Assembly: GCF_041435195.1 (NCBI RefSeq)
Contig: NZ_CP108106.1
Coordinates: forward strand, 8,383,001 to 8,447,000
Origin: Streptomyces sp. NBC_00224
Lineage (GTDB): Bacteria > Actinomycetota > Actinomycetes > Streptomycetales > Streptomycetaceae
Length of the DNA stretch: 64,000 bases
Direction: 5' to 3'
A model generated the notes under the pieces. It searched no databases, had not been told where the DNA came from, and was given only the letters and a program-made list of their open reading frames with translations. Made by a program: the position numbers and the translations under genes. Shown piece after piece: positions 8,139 through 16,862 of the stretch. Each line of letters opens with the position of its first letter. The first letter of the stretch is position 1.

Positions 8139-9125
8139 TCACTCCCCGCGCGCGAACGTCCGCCGGTACTCCGTCGGCGTAGTCCCCAGCACCCGCTGGA
8201 AATGCAGCCGCAGATTCGCTCCCGTCCCCAGCCCCACATCCGTCGCGATCTGCTCCACACTGCGCTCCGAACGCTCCAGCAGCTCACGGGCCATGTCGAT
8301 ACGGGCGCGCATGACCCACTGCATCGGCGTGTACCCGGTGTCCTCGACGAAGCGCCGGGAGAAGGTGCGCGCGGACACCGCCGCGTGCCGGGCCAGCGCC
8401 TCCAGGGTGAGGGGTTCGTCGAGGCGGTGCAGTGCCCACTCGCGGGTGGCGGCGAACCGTTCGCCCAGTGGTTCGGGCACGCTGCGCGGCACGTACTGTG
8501 CCTGCCCACCGCTGCGGTAGGGCGCCGCGACCAGGCGCCGGGCCGCGTGGTTGGACGCGGACACACCGAGGTCGCCGCGCAGGATGTGCAGGCACAGGTC
8601 GATGCCGGAGGCGGCACCGGCGGAGGTCAGCACACTGCCCTCGTCCACGAACAGGACGTTCGCGTCCACCCGTACGCGGGGGTGTTTTTCGGCGAGTGCC
8701 CGTGTGTAGTGCCAGTGCGTGGTGGCGCGCCTGCCGTCGAGCAGGCCCGTGGCGGCGAGCGCGAAGGCACCCGTGGAGATCGCGGCGAGCCGCGCGCCCC
8801 GGCCGTGGGCGGCGACCAGCGCGTCGAGGACGGCCCGCGGCGGGTCCTCGCGGCCGGGAAAGCGGTATCCGGGGACGAAGACGAGGTCGGCCCACGCGAG
8901 CGCGTCGAGGCCGTGGGCGACGGCGTATGACAGGCCGTCACCGCCGGTCACGAGTCCGGGCTCCGCCCCGCAGACCCGCACCTCGTACGGCATGCTCGCG
9001 CGGGTCGTGAACACCTGCGCGGGAATGCCGACGTCGAGCGGCTTCGCGCCTTCGAGCACGAGGACGGCGACGCGTCGCAGAGGGGTTGAGGCTGGCACAG
9101 GACAAGCGTACGAGGAGCGCATCAT
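8139..9125 (-). CDS. GlxA-type regulator: DJ-1/PfpI domain plus AraC HTH
   Basis: 328 residues. The N-terminal half (about 17-190) is a class-I glutamine-amidotransferase/DJ-1-like domain (VAVLVLEGAKPLDVGIPAQVF; GLLDGRRATTHW); the C-terminal half (about 220-328) is an AraC-type double HTH (LTLEALARHAAVSARTFSRR and the LGTTPTEYRRTF end). In most relatives the nucleophile-elbow residue is Cys (CTGAF); here it is Ser (ISTGAF), so the domain is a sensor rather than an enzyme. It precedes gap on the same strand and might regulate it. Confidence 0.88.
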   Translation of the reverse strand: MMRSSYACPVPASTPLRRVAVLVLEGAKPLDVGIPAQVFTTRASMPYEVRVCGAEPGLVTGGDGLSYAVAHGLDALAWADLVFVPGYRFPGREDPPRAVLDALVAAHGRGARLAAISTGAFALAATGLLDGRRATTHWHYTRALAEKHPRVRVDANVLFVDEGSVLTSAGAASGIDLCLHILRGDLGVSASNHAARRLVAAPYRSGGQAQYVPRSVPEPLGERFAATREWALHRLDEPLTLEALARHAAVSARTFSRRFVEDTGYTPMQWVMRARIDMARELLERSERSVEQIATDVGLGTGANLRLHFQRVLGTTPTEYRRTFARGE

Positions 9126-9164
9126 CGCCGCGTACGACGTGCGCCCGTACGACGCACCCGGCGT

Positions 9165-10496
9165 TCAGTGCCCGAGGCGTCCGCGGAGTCCGGCCCACCG
9201 TCCGCGTTGCCGCCGGGGTGCGGCTCGTCGCATCGCGGAGCGGATCTGCGCGACGGTCTCCGAGGGGCCCAGTTCGTGGCGCAGGTTCAGCAGATATCCG
9301 GCGGGGTGGCCCGCGAGGGCCTGTCTGCGCTGGTCGAGTGCGCTCTGCGTCGCTCCGACGAGGCACCCGGCGACCACACCCGCCCCGGTGACGGCGGACG
9401 GCAGGTTCGCGGTGTCGGCCAGTACGCCCAGCGCCGTCGGTGGCACGAGCGTTTGAAGGCTCAGCACGGCTCGGGCGGGTTGCATGCCGAGCCGCCCGAG
9501 TTCACGCTCCATCGTCTCGATCGGTTGCGCGATGCTCCTCTCCACATGGTTGCGCAGCCTGGCCGCTCTCACCTCGGGATCCCGCACCCCACTGATCTCG
9601 ACGAAGTCCGGCGCGAGTGAGTCGAGGAACGCGCGAAACCGCATCAGCTCCGGCAGCAGGCGTCGCCGTGCCTCGATGATCCGCTCTACCGGGACCTCGG
9701 CGATATCGCGGGGGAGGACGGACTGCAGGGCCAGCACGGCGAACGTCTGATGGGCGTCGGTTCGTCCCTCCGCCGTCGTCCCGGTCTCGTCGGCGAGCAG
9801 GGCGTACGCCATGGCGTCGATGGTCCAGCCCGAGGTGGCGGCACAGGTCAGCGCCTGGTCGGTCACCGGGGTCATTCCGTTCTCCCTCGCCACCACGTCC
9901 GCGAGGATCGTCAAGTAGACGCGGGCCAGGCTTCGGTGCACCGCAAAGGTGTGTACGTCGAGGACTCTTCCGTCGTCTGCGCGGCGCCACTGGTAGTTCT
10001 GCGAAACCAGCAGCCCGGCTTCCGCCAGCCGTACCGTCAGGTCGTAGGAGAGCTTCGTCGGATGCACCTCCTCCAACCGGCTGTCGACCGGCAGGAGTTC
10101 GTCGTACACGTCCCGGGTGCGCAGGGACTCGATCCCGAGTGCGTGGGCGCCGTACCGCGGGATGAGTTCGTCCTGGTACCGGCTGAGGAAGTCGAAGAAC
10201 AGCGCGTCGATCTGATCCTCGGTACTTGGCCACGGATCCCGCGGGAGGAAGTGCGGGTCCACTCTCGTCAAGACGTCGCCACTCACCCAGGACCCGCGGA
10301 TCCGGCCCCGGTCGGGCCTCACATCCACGAGGAAGTCGAGCTCGTCCCGAAGCCGCTTGACCGTGTCGGAGTCCCGCAGGTGCCGGTACCCGACCGGAAC
10401 GATGCGCCCGAGCTGTGGCCAGTGCAAGGCCGCGGCCTTGACCCACGCGTCGCCGGGCAGGTTGGCGTACGGGAAGTAGAGGGCAATGTCGCTCAC
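9165..10496 (-). CDS. DUF6236 family protein
   Basis: 443 residues, soluble, no signal peptide. The N-terminus ALYFPYANLPGDAWVKAAAL and LGRIVPVGY match what I recall of DUF6236, an actinobacterial family of unknown function, often near phage-like or defence-like genes. The GTG at 10496 is chosen because the conserved DIALYFPY starts two codons after it. The C-terminal 40 residues are strongly basic. Divergent from the NlpC/P60 gene at 10840. Confidence 0.75.
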   Translation of the reverse strand: MSDIALYFPYANLPGDAWVKAAALHWPQLGRIVPVGYRHLRDSDTVKRLRDELDFLVDVRPDRGRIRGSWVSGDVLTRVDPHFLPRDPWPSTEDQIDALFFDFLSRYQDELIPRYGAHALGIESLRTRDVYDELLPVDSRLEEVHPTKLSYDLTVRLAEAGLLVSQNYQWRRADDGRVLDVHTFAVHRSLARVYLTILADVVARENGMTPVTDQALTCAATSGWTIDAMAYALLADETGTTAEGRTDAHQTFAVLALQSVLPRDIAEVPVERIIEARRRLLPELMRFRAFLDSLAPDFVEISGVRDPEVRAARLRNHVERSIAQPIETMERELGRLGMQPARAVLSLQTLVPPTALGVLADTANLPSAVTGAGVVAGCLVGATQSALDQRRQALAGHPAGYLLNLRHELGPSETVAQIRSAMRRAAPRRQRGRWAGLRGRLGH

Positions 10497-10704
10497 GGGC
10501 CACACGATGCCCTGTGCCCGCCCGGTGGCGATAGACGGCGGGTGTGTCCCGCCCTCGGCAACCCCGACCTCGGCAACCCCGCCTGTCGTCACACGCTGAT
10601 GCCCCACCACGCCCTTGAGTGAGGACTGCCGTTGGCGCCCCCGTGCCGTGTGTGCGATGTGTGTAAAAACTGTGCTTCGTGAGGCAGATTTTTCTCATGA
10701 GGAT

Positions 10705-10734
10705 TTGAACCGATCACAACTTGGTCACTAAAGT
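10705..10734 (+). promoter_or_regulatory. Putative housekeeping promoter of the NlpC/P60 gene
   Basis: TTGAAC (10705-10710), 18-bp spacer, TAAAGT (10729-10734). Transcription would begin near 10741, just before the leader hairpin. Positional and consensus evidence only. Confidence 0.4.
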
Positions 10735-10745
10735 CATGTCTCGAA

Positions 10746-10786
10746 CCTTCGCGCGATGGATCACCCATTCGGGGTGTCGGCGAAGG
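10746..10786 (+). promoter_or_regulatory. Structured 5' leader of the NlpC/P60 gene
   Basis: Two nested helices: CCTTCGC (10746-10752) with GCGAAGG (10780-10786), enclosing CACCC (10762-10766) and GGGTG (10772-10776) around an ATTCG loop. With the proposed promoter this gives an mRNA leader of about 100 nt starting in structure. It lacks the conserved GGGGUGAAUC-type core of the ydaO (c-di-AMP) riboswitch, so I do not call it that. Confidence 0.4.
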
Positions 10787-10839
10787 GGCCGCCATGTCTG
10801 CGTAGTTCGGCGGCTCTGAGGAAGAAGGAGCTGCCCTCC

Positions 10840-11868
10840 GTGGGGTCCCACCGTCGTCCCAAGCATCCGAGCCGCGCCCGTGTCACCGTGTTCACCGCCA
10901 CCGCCGCCGCGGCCGTCGCGCTCAGCTCCCAGGCCGCCAACGCCGCGCCTGCCAAGCCGAGCAAGGACGAGGTGAAGTCGAAGGTCGACGAGCTCTACCA
11001 CCAGGCGGAGAAGGCCACCGAAGAGTACAACGGGGCCAACGAGAAGCAGACCGCCCTCCAGAAGGAGGTGACGGCCCTCCAGGACCAGGTGGCCCGCGGG
11101 CAGAGCGAGCTCAACGTCCTGCGTAACGGCATCGGTTCGCTCGCCAGCGCCCAGTACCGCTCCGGCGGCCTGGACCCGTCCGTTTCGCTCTTCCTCTCCG
11201 CCGACCCGGACAGCTACCTCGACAAGGCGTCCGCGGTCGACCAGTTGGGCGCCAGGCAGGCGCAGGCCCTTGAGACCATCCAGTCCAAGCAGCGGGCCCT
11301 GGCGCAGAAGCGCGCCGAGGCCGCCCGCAAGCTCGCCGACCTCGCGGACGTCCGCAAGACGGCCGGCGAGAGGAAAAGGGCCTTCCAGGGCAAGCTCGCC
11401 GAGGCGCAGAAGCTCCTGAACACCCTCACCACCGCCGAGCGCGCCAAGCTCAAGCAGGACGAGAGCCGAGCCAGCCGCGGCGCCGGCGAGCGCGTGAACC
11501 TGGGCCACGAGAAGCCGGGGTCCGGGCGCGGCTACGCCGCCCTGCAGGCCGCCGCGACGCAGATCGGCAAGCCGTACCAGTCCGGCCACGAAGGCCCTGA
11601 GTCCTACGACTGCTCGGGTCTGACCCAGTGGGCCTTCGCCCAGGTGAACGTCCACATATCGCGGGTCACGTACACGCAGATCAACGACGGCAGCTCGGTC
11701 AGCTTCAACGACCTCGCCCCCGGCGACCTGGTCTTCTTCAACAACCTTCTGCACGTCGGCATCTACGCGGGCAACGGCATGGTGCTGCACGCCCCGAAGC
11801 CCGGTGCCTTTGTCCGCTACGAGAAGATGAGCTACCTCGGCAGCTTCTACGGCGCCCGGAGGATCTGA
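10840..11868 (+). CDS. Secreted NlpC/P60 peptidoglycan hydrolase
   Basis: 342 residues from GTG at 10840, which has GAAGAAGGAG nine bases upstream; the family's basic SHRRPKHPSR start follows at once. The signal peptide ends near residue 35 (QAANA). Two coiled-coil stretches (about 42-85 and 132-207) precede the C-terminal NlpC/P60 domain with catalytic C258 (YDCSGLT), H305 (LLHVGIY) and H317 (VLHAPK). Enzymes of this architecture cut the D-Glu to diamino-acid bond of wall peptides during growth and division; the coiled coil usually keeps them under control. It has its own promoter and leader. Confidence 0.92.
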   Translation: MGSHRRPKHPSRARVTVFTATAAAAVALSSQAANAAPAKPSKDEVKSKVDELYHQAEKATEEYNGANEKQTALQKEVTALQDQVARGQSELNVLRNGIGSLASAQYRSGGLDPSVSLFLSADPDSYLDKASAVDQLGARQAQALETIQSKQRALAQKRAEAARKLADLADVRKTAGERKRAFQGKLAEAQKLLNTLTTAERAKLKQDESRASRGAGERVNLGHEKPGSGRGYAALQAAATQIGKPYQSGHEGPESYDCSGLTQWAFAQVNVHISRVTYTQINDGSSVSFNDLAPGDLVFFNNLLHVGIYAGNGMVLHAPKPGAFVRYEKMSYLGSFYGARRI

Positions 11869-11996
11869 CGAGGAATCGTCCCGCCGGCTGGACCGTGGGG
11901 TAGGAAGCGGGGACGGGGGAAACAGCCGGCGACAAGGGCCAGTTGAGGAGCCTTCGGAAAACCCGTGGGCAGGTCCCCCGGACAGGAGGCACCGTC

Positions 11997-13316
11997 ATGC
12001 GCATCCCCGGACCCGAGCACCAGGAGGATGGCGGGCTGGGCGCCGTCGCGGCCGCGGGCGGGCTGCACCGGTACCAATTGCGCCTGCACGACGCGTACGG
12101 ACCGGTCGTGCGCTTCCAACTGCCGGGCGCGGACACGGCCGTGTCGGTCGCCGACCCAGTGCTCCTGGAGGCCGCGGCGCACCTGGACAAGCGGCCCGAG
12201 GAGCTGTTCGCGTTCCTGGACCCGTTGTGCGAGGCGGGCAACCTGCAAGTGCTCCCCGCCGACGAGCACACGCCCTGGCGTCGGCTGCTGCTCTCGGTGC
12301 TCGCCGGACGTCCGGCCCACGAGCGGCACTTCACGCGCTTCACGGAGCCGGCGCGGGAGCTCGCGGAGCGCTGGGCCGGGCAGGTGGACGGCGAACCCGT
12401 CGAGCTGCAGAAAGAGTTGACCGCGCTGTCGCTCCGCATGATCTGCGGGTTCGCGCTCGGCGGCGCGGACGCCGGCACGGACGCGGACCGCGTCGTCGCC
12501 GCGTTCGAGGCGGTGCTCACCGAGCACCTCGGGCGGCTCTACCAGGTGCCACGGACCGACCCGCGCTCGGCGGAGCGGGCCGATGAAGCCCTCGCGTATC
12601 TGCGCGCGACGGTCGACCGTGTGGTGGCGGCGCACCGCTCGGACGGCCGCGCCGACCGCAGCGACCTGATCGGGGCGCTCGTCGAGGCCGGGGAGAGCTC
12701 GGCGCGGATCCGGGACACCGTGATGGTGACGCTGCTCGCCGCCCACCACACCACCGGCGTCGCCGTCGCGTGGACGCTGCACCTGCTGGGCCGCCACCCC
12801 GACGCGGCCGACCGCGTCGCGGCCGAACTGGACCAGGTGCTCGGCGAGCGCGCCGCGCCCGACTACGGCGACCTGCGGCGGCTCACGTATCTGGACATGG
12901 TGCTCAAGGAGTCGATGCGCCTGTTCCCGCCCGGCCCGTACGGCGCGCGCGAGACGACCGAGGACCTGGCCCTGGGCCCGTACGAGATCCCCGCCGGGAC
13001 GACGGTGTTCTATCCGTTCTGGGCGGTGCACCTGAACCCCGAGCACTGGCCCGAGCCGGAGCGGTTCGACCCCGAGCGGTTCACGCCGCAGGAGGTGGCC
13101 AAGCGGCCGCGGCTCGCGTACGTCCCCTTCGGGATCGGGCCGCGCAGCTGCGAGGGCGCCGCCCTGGCCACGGTCGAGGCCCAGCTCGTCCTGGCCGTCC
13201 TGCTCAAGCGCCTTCGCTTCCGGCCCGAGCCTGGGCACGAGGTGACGCCGGTGGAACGGTTCGTGCTGTGGGCACGGGACGGGATCCGGATGACGGTGAG
13301 GCCACGGGACATCTGA
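11997..13316 (+). CDS. Cytochrome P450
   Basis: 439 residues. Haem-binding loop FGIGPRSCEG with the proximal thiolate C385; the ExxR pair E305/R308 in LKESMRLFP; the PERF segment near 354-357. The I-helix oxygen-activation motif, normally A/G-G-x-D/E-T-T, reads AAHHTT (248-253): the acidic residue is replaced by His, as in some CYP51-like or AGHHTS-type P450s. The ATG at 11997 has an AGGAGG site eight bases upstream. No ferredoxin partner is adjacent. Substrate unknown; the I-helix change suggests an unusual proton relay. Confidence 0.92.
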   Translation: MRIPGPEHQEDGGLGAVAAAGGLHRYQLRLHDAYGPVVRFQLPGADTAVSVADPVLLEAAAHLDKRPEELFAFLDPLCEAGNLQVLPADEHTPWRRLLLSVLAGRPAHERHFTRFTEPARELAERWAGQVDGEPVELQKELTALSLRMICGFALGGADAGTDADRVVAAFEAVLTEHLGRLYQVPRTDPRSAERADEALAYLRATVDRVVAAHRSDGRADRSDLIGALVEAGESSARIRDTVMVTLLAAHHTTGVAVAWTLHLLGRHPDAADRVAAELDQVLGERAAPDYGDLRRLTYLDMVLKESMRLFPPGPYGARETTEDLALGPYEIPAGTTVFYPFWAVHLNPEHWPEPERFDPERFTPQEVAKRPRLAYVPFGIGPRSCEGAALATVEAQLVLAVLLKRLRFRPEPGHEVTPVERFVLWARDGIRMTVRPRDI

Positions 13317-13429
13317 GGCTGTGTGGGCGAGCGTTCGTATTGCGCGTACGCGGCTGTTCCCAGGGCAGGGCAGCGATCTGCATGTCGGCGGCGGCCACGG
13401 CCGGGCCCCAAGTGCGGCATCCTCGTTCT

Positions 13430-15808
13430 ATGGGGGATCGGCGCTACGACCTGTGGACGGCGGCTGGGGCGGTCGCCGCGGGTGCCGTGCTGGCAGCGGC
13501 CTCGGTGGTGTTCGCCGCCGGGCGGTTCCCGGGGCCGACCTGGGCGGCGGCCACCGTGGGTGCGGTCGTCGCGTGTGCGGCCATCACCGGGAAGAGGGCC
13601 GTGGAGGCTCTGGGAACACGGCTGGCCGAGCCCGTCGAACGAGTCGTACGCCGGTCCGCCGCGAGGAACGCGCTCCTCGGCCCGGCACAACGGGTCGTCG
13701 ACTCCCGCGAGCGCATGGCGTTGAGCATTCACACGGCGATCCCCCTGCCGAGGGACGCCGACCCGGGTTTGTCGAGCAGCCTGCCGGAATACATTCCGCG
13801 CCGGATCGACTCCGACATCCGTGCATGGATCAGGGCACACACCCGGACCGGCGGGCTCGTGGTGCTGGTGGGTGAGGCGGCGGCGGGCAAGACCCGTTGC
13901 CTGTACGAGGCGCTGTGCGCCGAGGTCCCCCTCTGGGGGTTGCCCCATATAGAGACGGGTGCGCAGCTCAACGCCCTGGTCCGGGAGGGCGTCGATCTGG
14001 CGCAGTCCGTCGTCTGGCTCGATGAGTTCCAGAACTTCTTCGGTGACGAGGCGCTGACGGCCCCATCGGTACGGCAGTTGGTCGCGGGTCGGCACGGCCC
14101 CGTCCTGATGGCCGCCACCATCCGCACCGAGGAGCTGGACAGATTGCTGCACTCCACCGAGCCGTCGACCGAAGCCCCCGAAGGCTCGGACGCGATCGGC
14201 CGCCGTCACGCCCGCGAGGTGATCAAAATGCTGGCGCGCTGGTCCCCGCGTGGTGAGGCGACGGAACGCGCCATGCGCTTCCACGTCGACAGTCGCCTTT
14301 CGGCCGAGGAGCGGACCCGGGCCCAGGCCCTGGCCGCGATCGACCCCCGTATCGAGGTCGCGCTGCGCGGCGCGGAGGACGAGCGGATCACCGCGACCCT
14401 GGCGGGCGCCCCGGAGCTGATCGAACGCTGGACGCTCGACTCGGGCGACCGCCACGGCCAAGCGGTCCTCACGGCCGCCGTCGTCGCCCGCCGGTGCGGT
14501 CATCCCGAAGTCGTGCCGATGGAGGTGCTGGAAGCACTGGCCATGAGGGCACTGTCGGCGCAGGCGCGTGTCCCGCTGTCGGCCCAGTGGCTGTCCGACG
14601 CGATCGCGTGGGCCGAGAACCCGATCGAGGGAAGGATCAGCGCGCTCCGCAGATCGGCCACCACGCCGGGTGTCGTGGAGGGCTTCAAGGTCTCCGACAT
14701 CCTTCTCCAGCACTCCTACTCGGCGGCCCGGAGCCTCGTGCGTCCCCTGCTTGACGACGAAGGCACGTGGAGCACGCTCCTGGCGCACGCCTCGCCGTAC
14801 GCCGGGAGCGACATCGGGCTCGTCGCGGACGCCGAGGGCAGGACCGAACTGGCACGGCGAGCATGGCGCAGGGCCGCTGACGCGGGAGACCTGCGGGCGA
14901 TGCACTGGCTCGGCTGGTCCTGCACCCGTCGCGGAGACCACGCTGAGGGCGCGAGCTGGTTCCGCCGTGCGATCGACCTGGGCGACAACACCGCGATGTG
15001 GGCTCTCGCGCGCTGCTTGCACGGATCGGGAGACTTTACGGGGGAGGAGCGCTGGTTGCGGGAGGCCGCATCCCAGGGCGACGCGTCCGCCATGGTGGAT
15101 CTCGGCGTCGCCCTTTCCGCCCTGGGTCGGCAGGACGAGGCCGAGACCTGGCTGCGCCGGGCCGCGGGACTCGGTGAGGCGGTGGCCATGGCCAACCTCG
15201 GGTACCTGTGGGAACAACGCGGGGACCTCACCCAGGCAGAGCACTGGAACCGGCAGGGGGCCGTTGTCGGTCACCCCGGGGCCATCGAGAACCTGGCGCA
15301 CCTGCTGAAGAACCGGGGGGACACGGACGAGGCGCTGCGGTGGTACCGGCGCGGAGCCGAGCGCGCGCGGGCACTCATGCAGGACTCCCCGGCCGCGTAC
15401 CGGCCCTGGCCGGGTGAGTCCCAGGACCAGGGGGTGTCCGACACGGTCCTCGGGCTCGCCCGCATGTTGCTGGAGACGGGCAGGACAGAGGAGGCCGAAG
15501 TCTGGTTCCACGAGACCGCGGACCGCGGGGACCCGCGAGCCGCGGCGGCACTCGCGGACATCGAGATCGGCCGCGGAGAGCCGTCCCTCGCGGTGTTCTG
15601 GCGCCGCACGGCCGCCGAGTCGGCCGACGCCCTCCTCACCCGCAGCCGGCACTCACTGCGGGCCTCGTACGGTGAACTCGGCGTGCGTCGGCATGTGCGC
15701 ATACTGCGGCGCTACGCGGAGTGCCTCGCCGACCAGGGCGACGCGGCCGGAGCCGCTGAATGGAACTCCCGGGGTGACAGGCACACTTCGCCTGGCTCGC
15801 TGCCTTGA
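13430..15808 (+). CDS. Membrane-anchored P-loop NTPase with C-terminal Sel1/TPR repeats
   Basis: 792 residues from ATG 13430 (an ATG at 13382 would add 16 residues; neither has a strong ribosome site). Two hydrophobic segments (about 9-31 and 37-53) anchor it. A P-loop ATPase domain follows with Walker A GEAAAGKT (148-155) and Walker B VVWLDEF (194-200). From about residue 470 to 730 come Sel1-like/TPR repeats of the type AGDLRAMHWLGW, each near 36 residues. The layout NTPase plus superhelical repeats resembles STAND signalling ATPases, some of which act in phage defence; here the N-terminal effector is replaced by membrane helices. No obvious partner genes. Confidence 0.8.
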   Translation: MGDRRYDLWTAAGAVAAGAVLAAASVVFAAGRFPGPTWAAATVGAVVACAAITGKRAVEALGTRLAEPVERVVRRSAARNALLGPAQRVVDSRERMALSIHTAIPLPRDADPGLSSSLPEYIPRRIDSDIRAWIRAHTRTGGLVVLVGEAAAGKTRCLYEALCAEVPLWGLPHIETGAQLNALVREGVDLAQSVVWLDEFQNFFGDEALTAPSVRQLVAGRHGPVLMAATIRTEELDRLLHSTEPSTEAPEGSDAIGRRHAREVIKMLARWSPRGEATERAMRFHVDSRLSAEERTRAQALAAIDPRIEVALRGAEDERITATLAGAPELIERWTLDSGDRHGQAVLTAAVVARRCGHPEVVPMEVLEALAMRALSAQARVPLSAQWLSDAIAWAENPIEGRISALRRSATTPGVVEGFKVSDILLQHSYSAARSLVRPLLDDEGTWSTLLAHASPYAGSDIGLVADAEGRTELARRAWRRAADAGDLRAMHWLGWSCTRRGDHAEGASWFRRAIDLGDNTAMWALARCLHGSGDFTGEERWLREAASQGDASAMVDLGVALSALGRQDEAETWLRRAAGLGEAVAMANLGYLWEQRGDLTQAEHWNRQGAVVGHPGAIENLAHLLKNRGDTDEALRWYRRGAERARALMQDSPAAYRPWPGESQDQGVSDTVLGLARMLLETGRTEEAEVWFHETADRGDPRAAAALADIEIGRGEPSLAVFWRRTAAESADALLTRSRHSLRASYGELGVRRHVRILRRYAECLADQGDAAGAAEWNSRGDRHTSPGSLP

Positions 15809-16020
15809 CCTGACAGGGCCGGTCCGGGCACGGGAGTGCCATAGGAACTCCCTATAGCACCTGCTGACATTTCGTCTTTGCCTCTTGTTCTTTTCCGGAC
15901 GTACCGTCAAACAACTCGATGGACGAGGCGCTCACCGCGATTTCTCCGAAGAATCGCGCTCTGTGCACGTCGATTTTTTTCCGTCGAGCGGACGAACATG
16001 CGATTGAGGGGACCGGTGGC

Positions 16021-16794
16021 ATGGCCACGATTGAGAAAAGCGGATCGGGAACGCGGGAACTCGCGGGAAAGCGAGCCCTGGTAACAGGTGGTTCTCGCGG
16101 AATCGGAGCGGCCGTCGTGCGCCAACTCCTGGACGCGGGCGCCGAGGTGCTCACGACCGCCAGGTCGGCGACGAGCACGGTGCCGGAGGGCGCCACCTTC
16201 GTGGAGGCCGATGTACGGACACGGGCTGGAGCGGAGGCGCTCGCCGCGGCCGCGCGGGACGTGCTCGGCGGGGTGGACGTCCTGGTCCACAACGCGGGTG
16301 GGGCGCAGCCGTACAAGGGTGCTTCGGCGATTCCCGACGAGGAGTGGCAGGAGGCGCTGGACTTGAACTTCCTGGCGTCGGTACGGCTGGACTCGCTGCT
16401 GGTAGCGGGGATGCGGGAACGGCGTTCGGGGGTGATCGTGCACGTCTCCTCGGCCGCGGTGCCTCTCACGCCGCCACCTTTCCTGCACTACACGGCGGCG
16501 AAGGCGGCGCTGGAGAACTACAGCCGGGGACTGGCCTCGGAGTTGGCCCCGTTCGGGATCCGGGTCAACACCGTGACTCCCGGCAGAGTCGCCACGCCCG
16601 GCGGCGAAGCAACGCGGGAGCAGTGGGCGCGCCTGGACCCGGCGCAGGGCCAGAACAACACCACCGTGCCGCTGGGGCGCGACGGTCAGCCCGACGACAT
16701 CGCCCACGCGGTGCTGTTCCTCATATCCGACCGGGCGAGCTGGCTGACCGGGAGCAATCTCGTCGTGGACGGCGGCGAATTCCCCAGGGGTTGA
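16021..16794 (+). CDS. SDR family oxidoreductase
   Basis: 257 residues, classical short-chain dehydrogenase. TGGSRGIG cofactor motif at 22-29, NAG at 90-92, catalytic Ser 142/143, Y156 and K160 (YTAAK), and a C-terminal NLVVDGG end typical of FabG-like enzymes. The basic R26 favours NADP(H). ATG 16021 is used; the frame is open to 15919 but that stretch is not SDR-like and is AT-richer. The LysR gene that follows is convergent, so control is unclear. The 210 bp upstream (15809-16020) contain T-rich runs but no gene I can support. Confidence 0.9.
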   Translation: MATIEKSGSGTRELAGKRALVTGGSRGIGAAVVRQLLDAGAEVLTTARSATSTVPEGATFVEADVRTRAGAEALAAAARDVLGGVDVLVHNAGGAQPYKGASAIPDEEWQEALDLNFLASVRLDSLLVAGMRERRSGVIVHVSSAAVPLTPPPFLHYTAAKAALENYSRGLASELAPFGIRVNTVTPGRVATPGGEATREQWARLDPAQGQNNTTVPLGRDGQPDDIAHAVLFLISDRASWLTGSNLVVDGGEFPRG

Positions 16795-16862
16795 CGCCGA
16801 CAGCATTCCGGAACGCCGGTTTCGAAAAGAGAATCAAGCGGCGCCCGCCTCCTTCTCGGCCG

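Noticed and set aside
10741..10839. c-di-AMP (ydaO) riboswitch before the NlpC/P60 gene
   Set aside because: Gene context is right, but the conserved core sequences of that aptamer are absent; kept only as an unnamed structured leader.
13010..15652. An 880-codon minus-strand open frame opposite the NTPase gene
   Set aside because: Antisense of the Walker A/B and Sel1-repeat coding frame; composition typical of a shadow frame.
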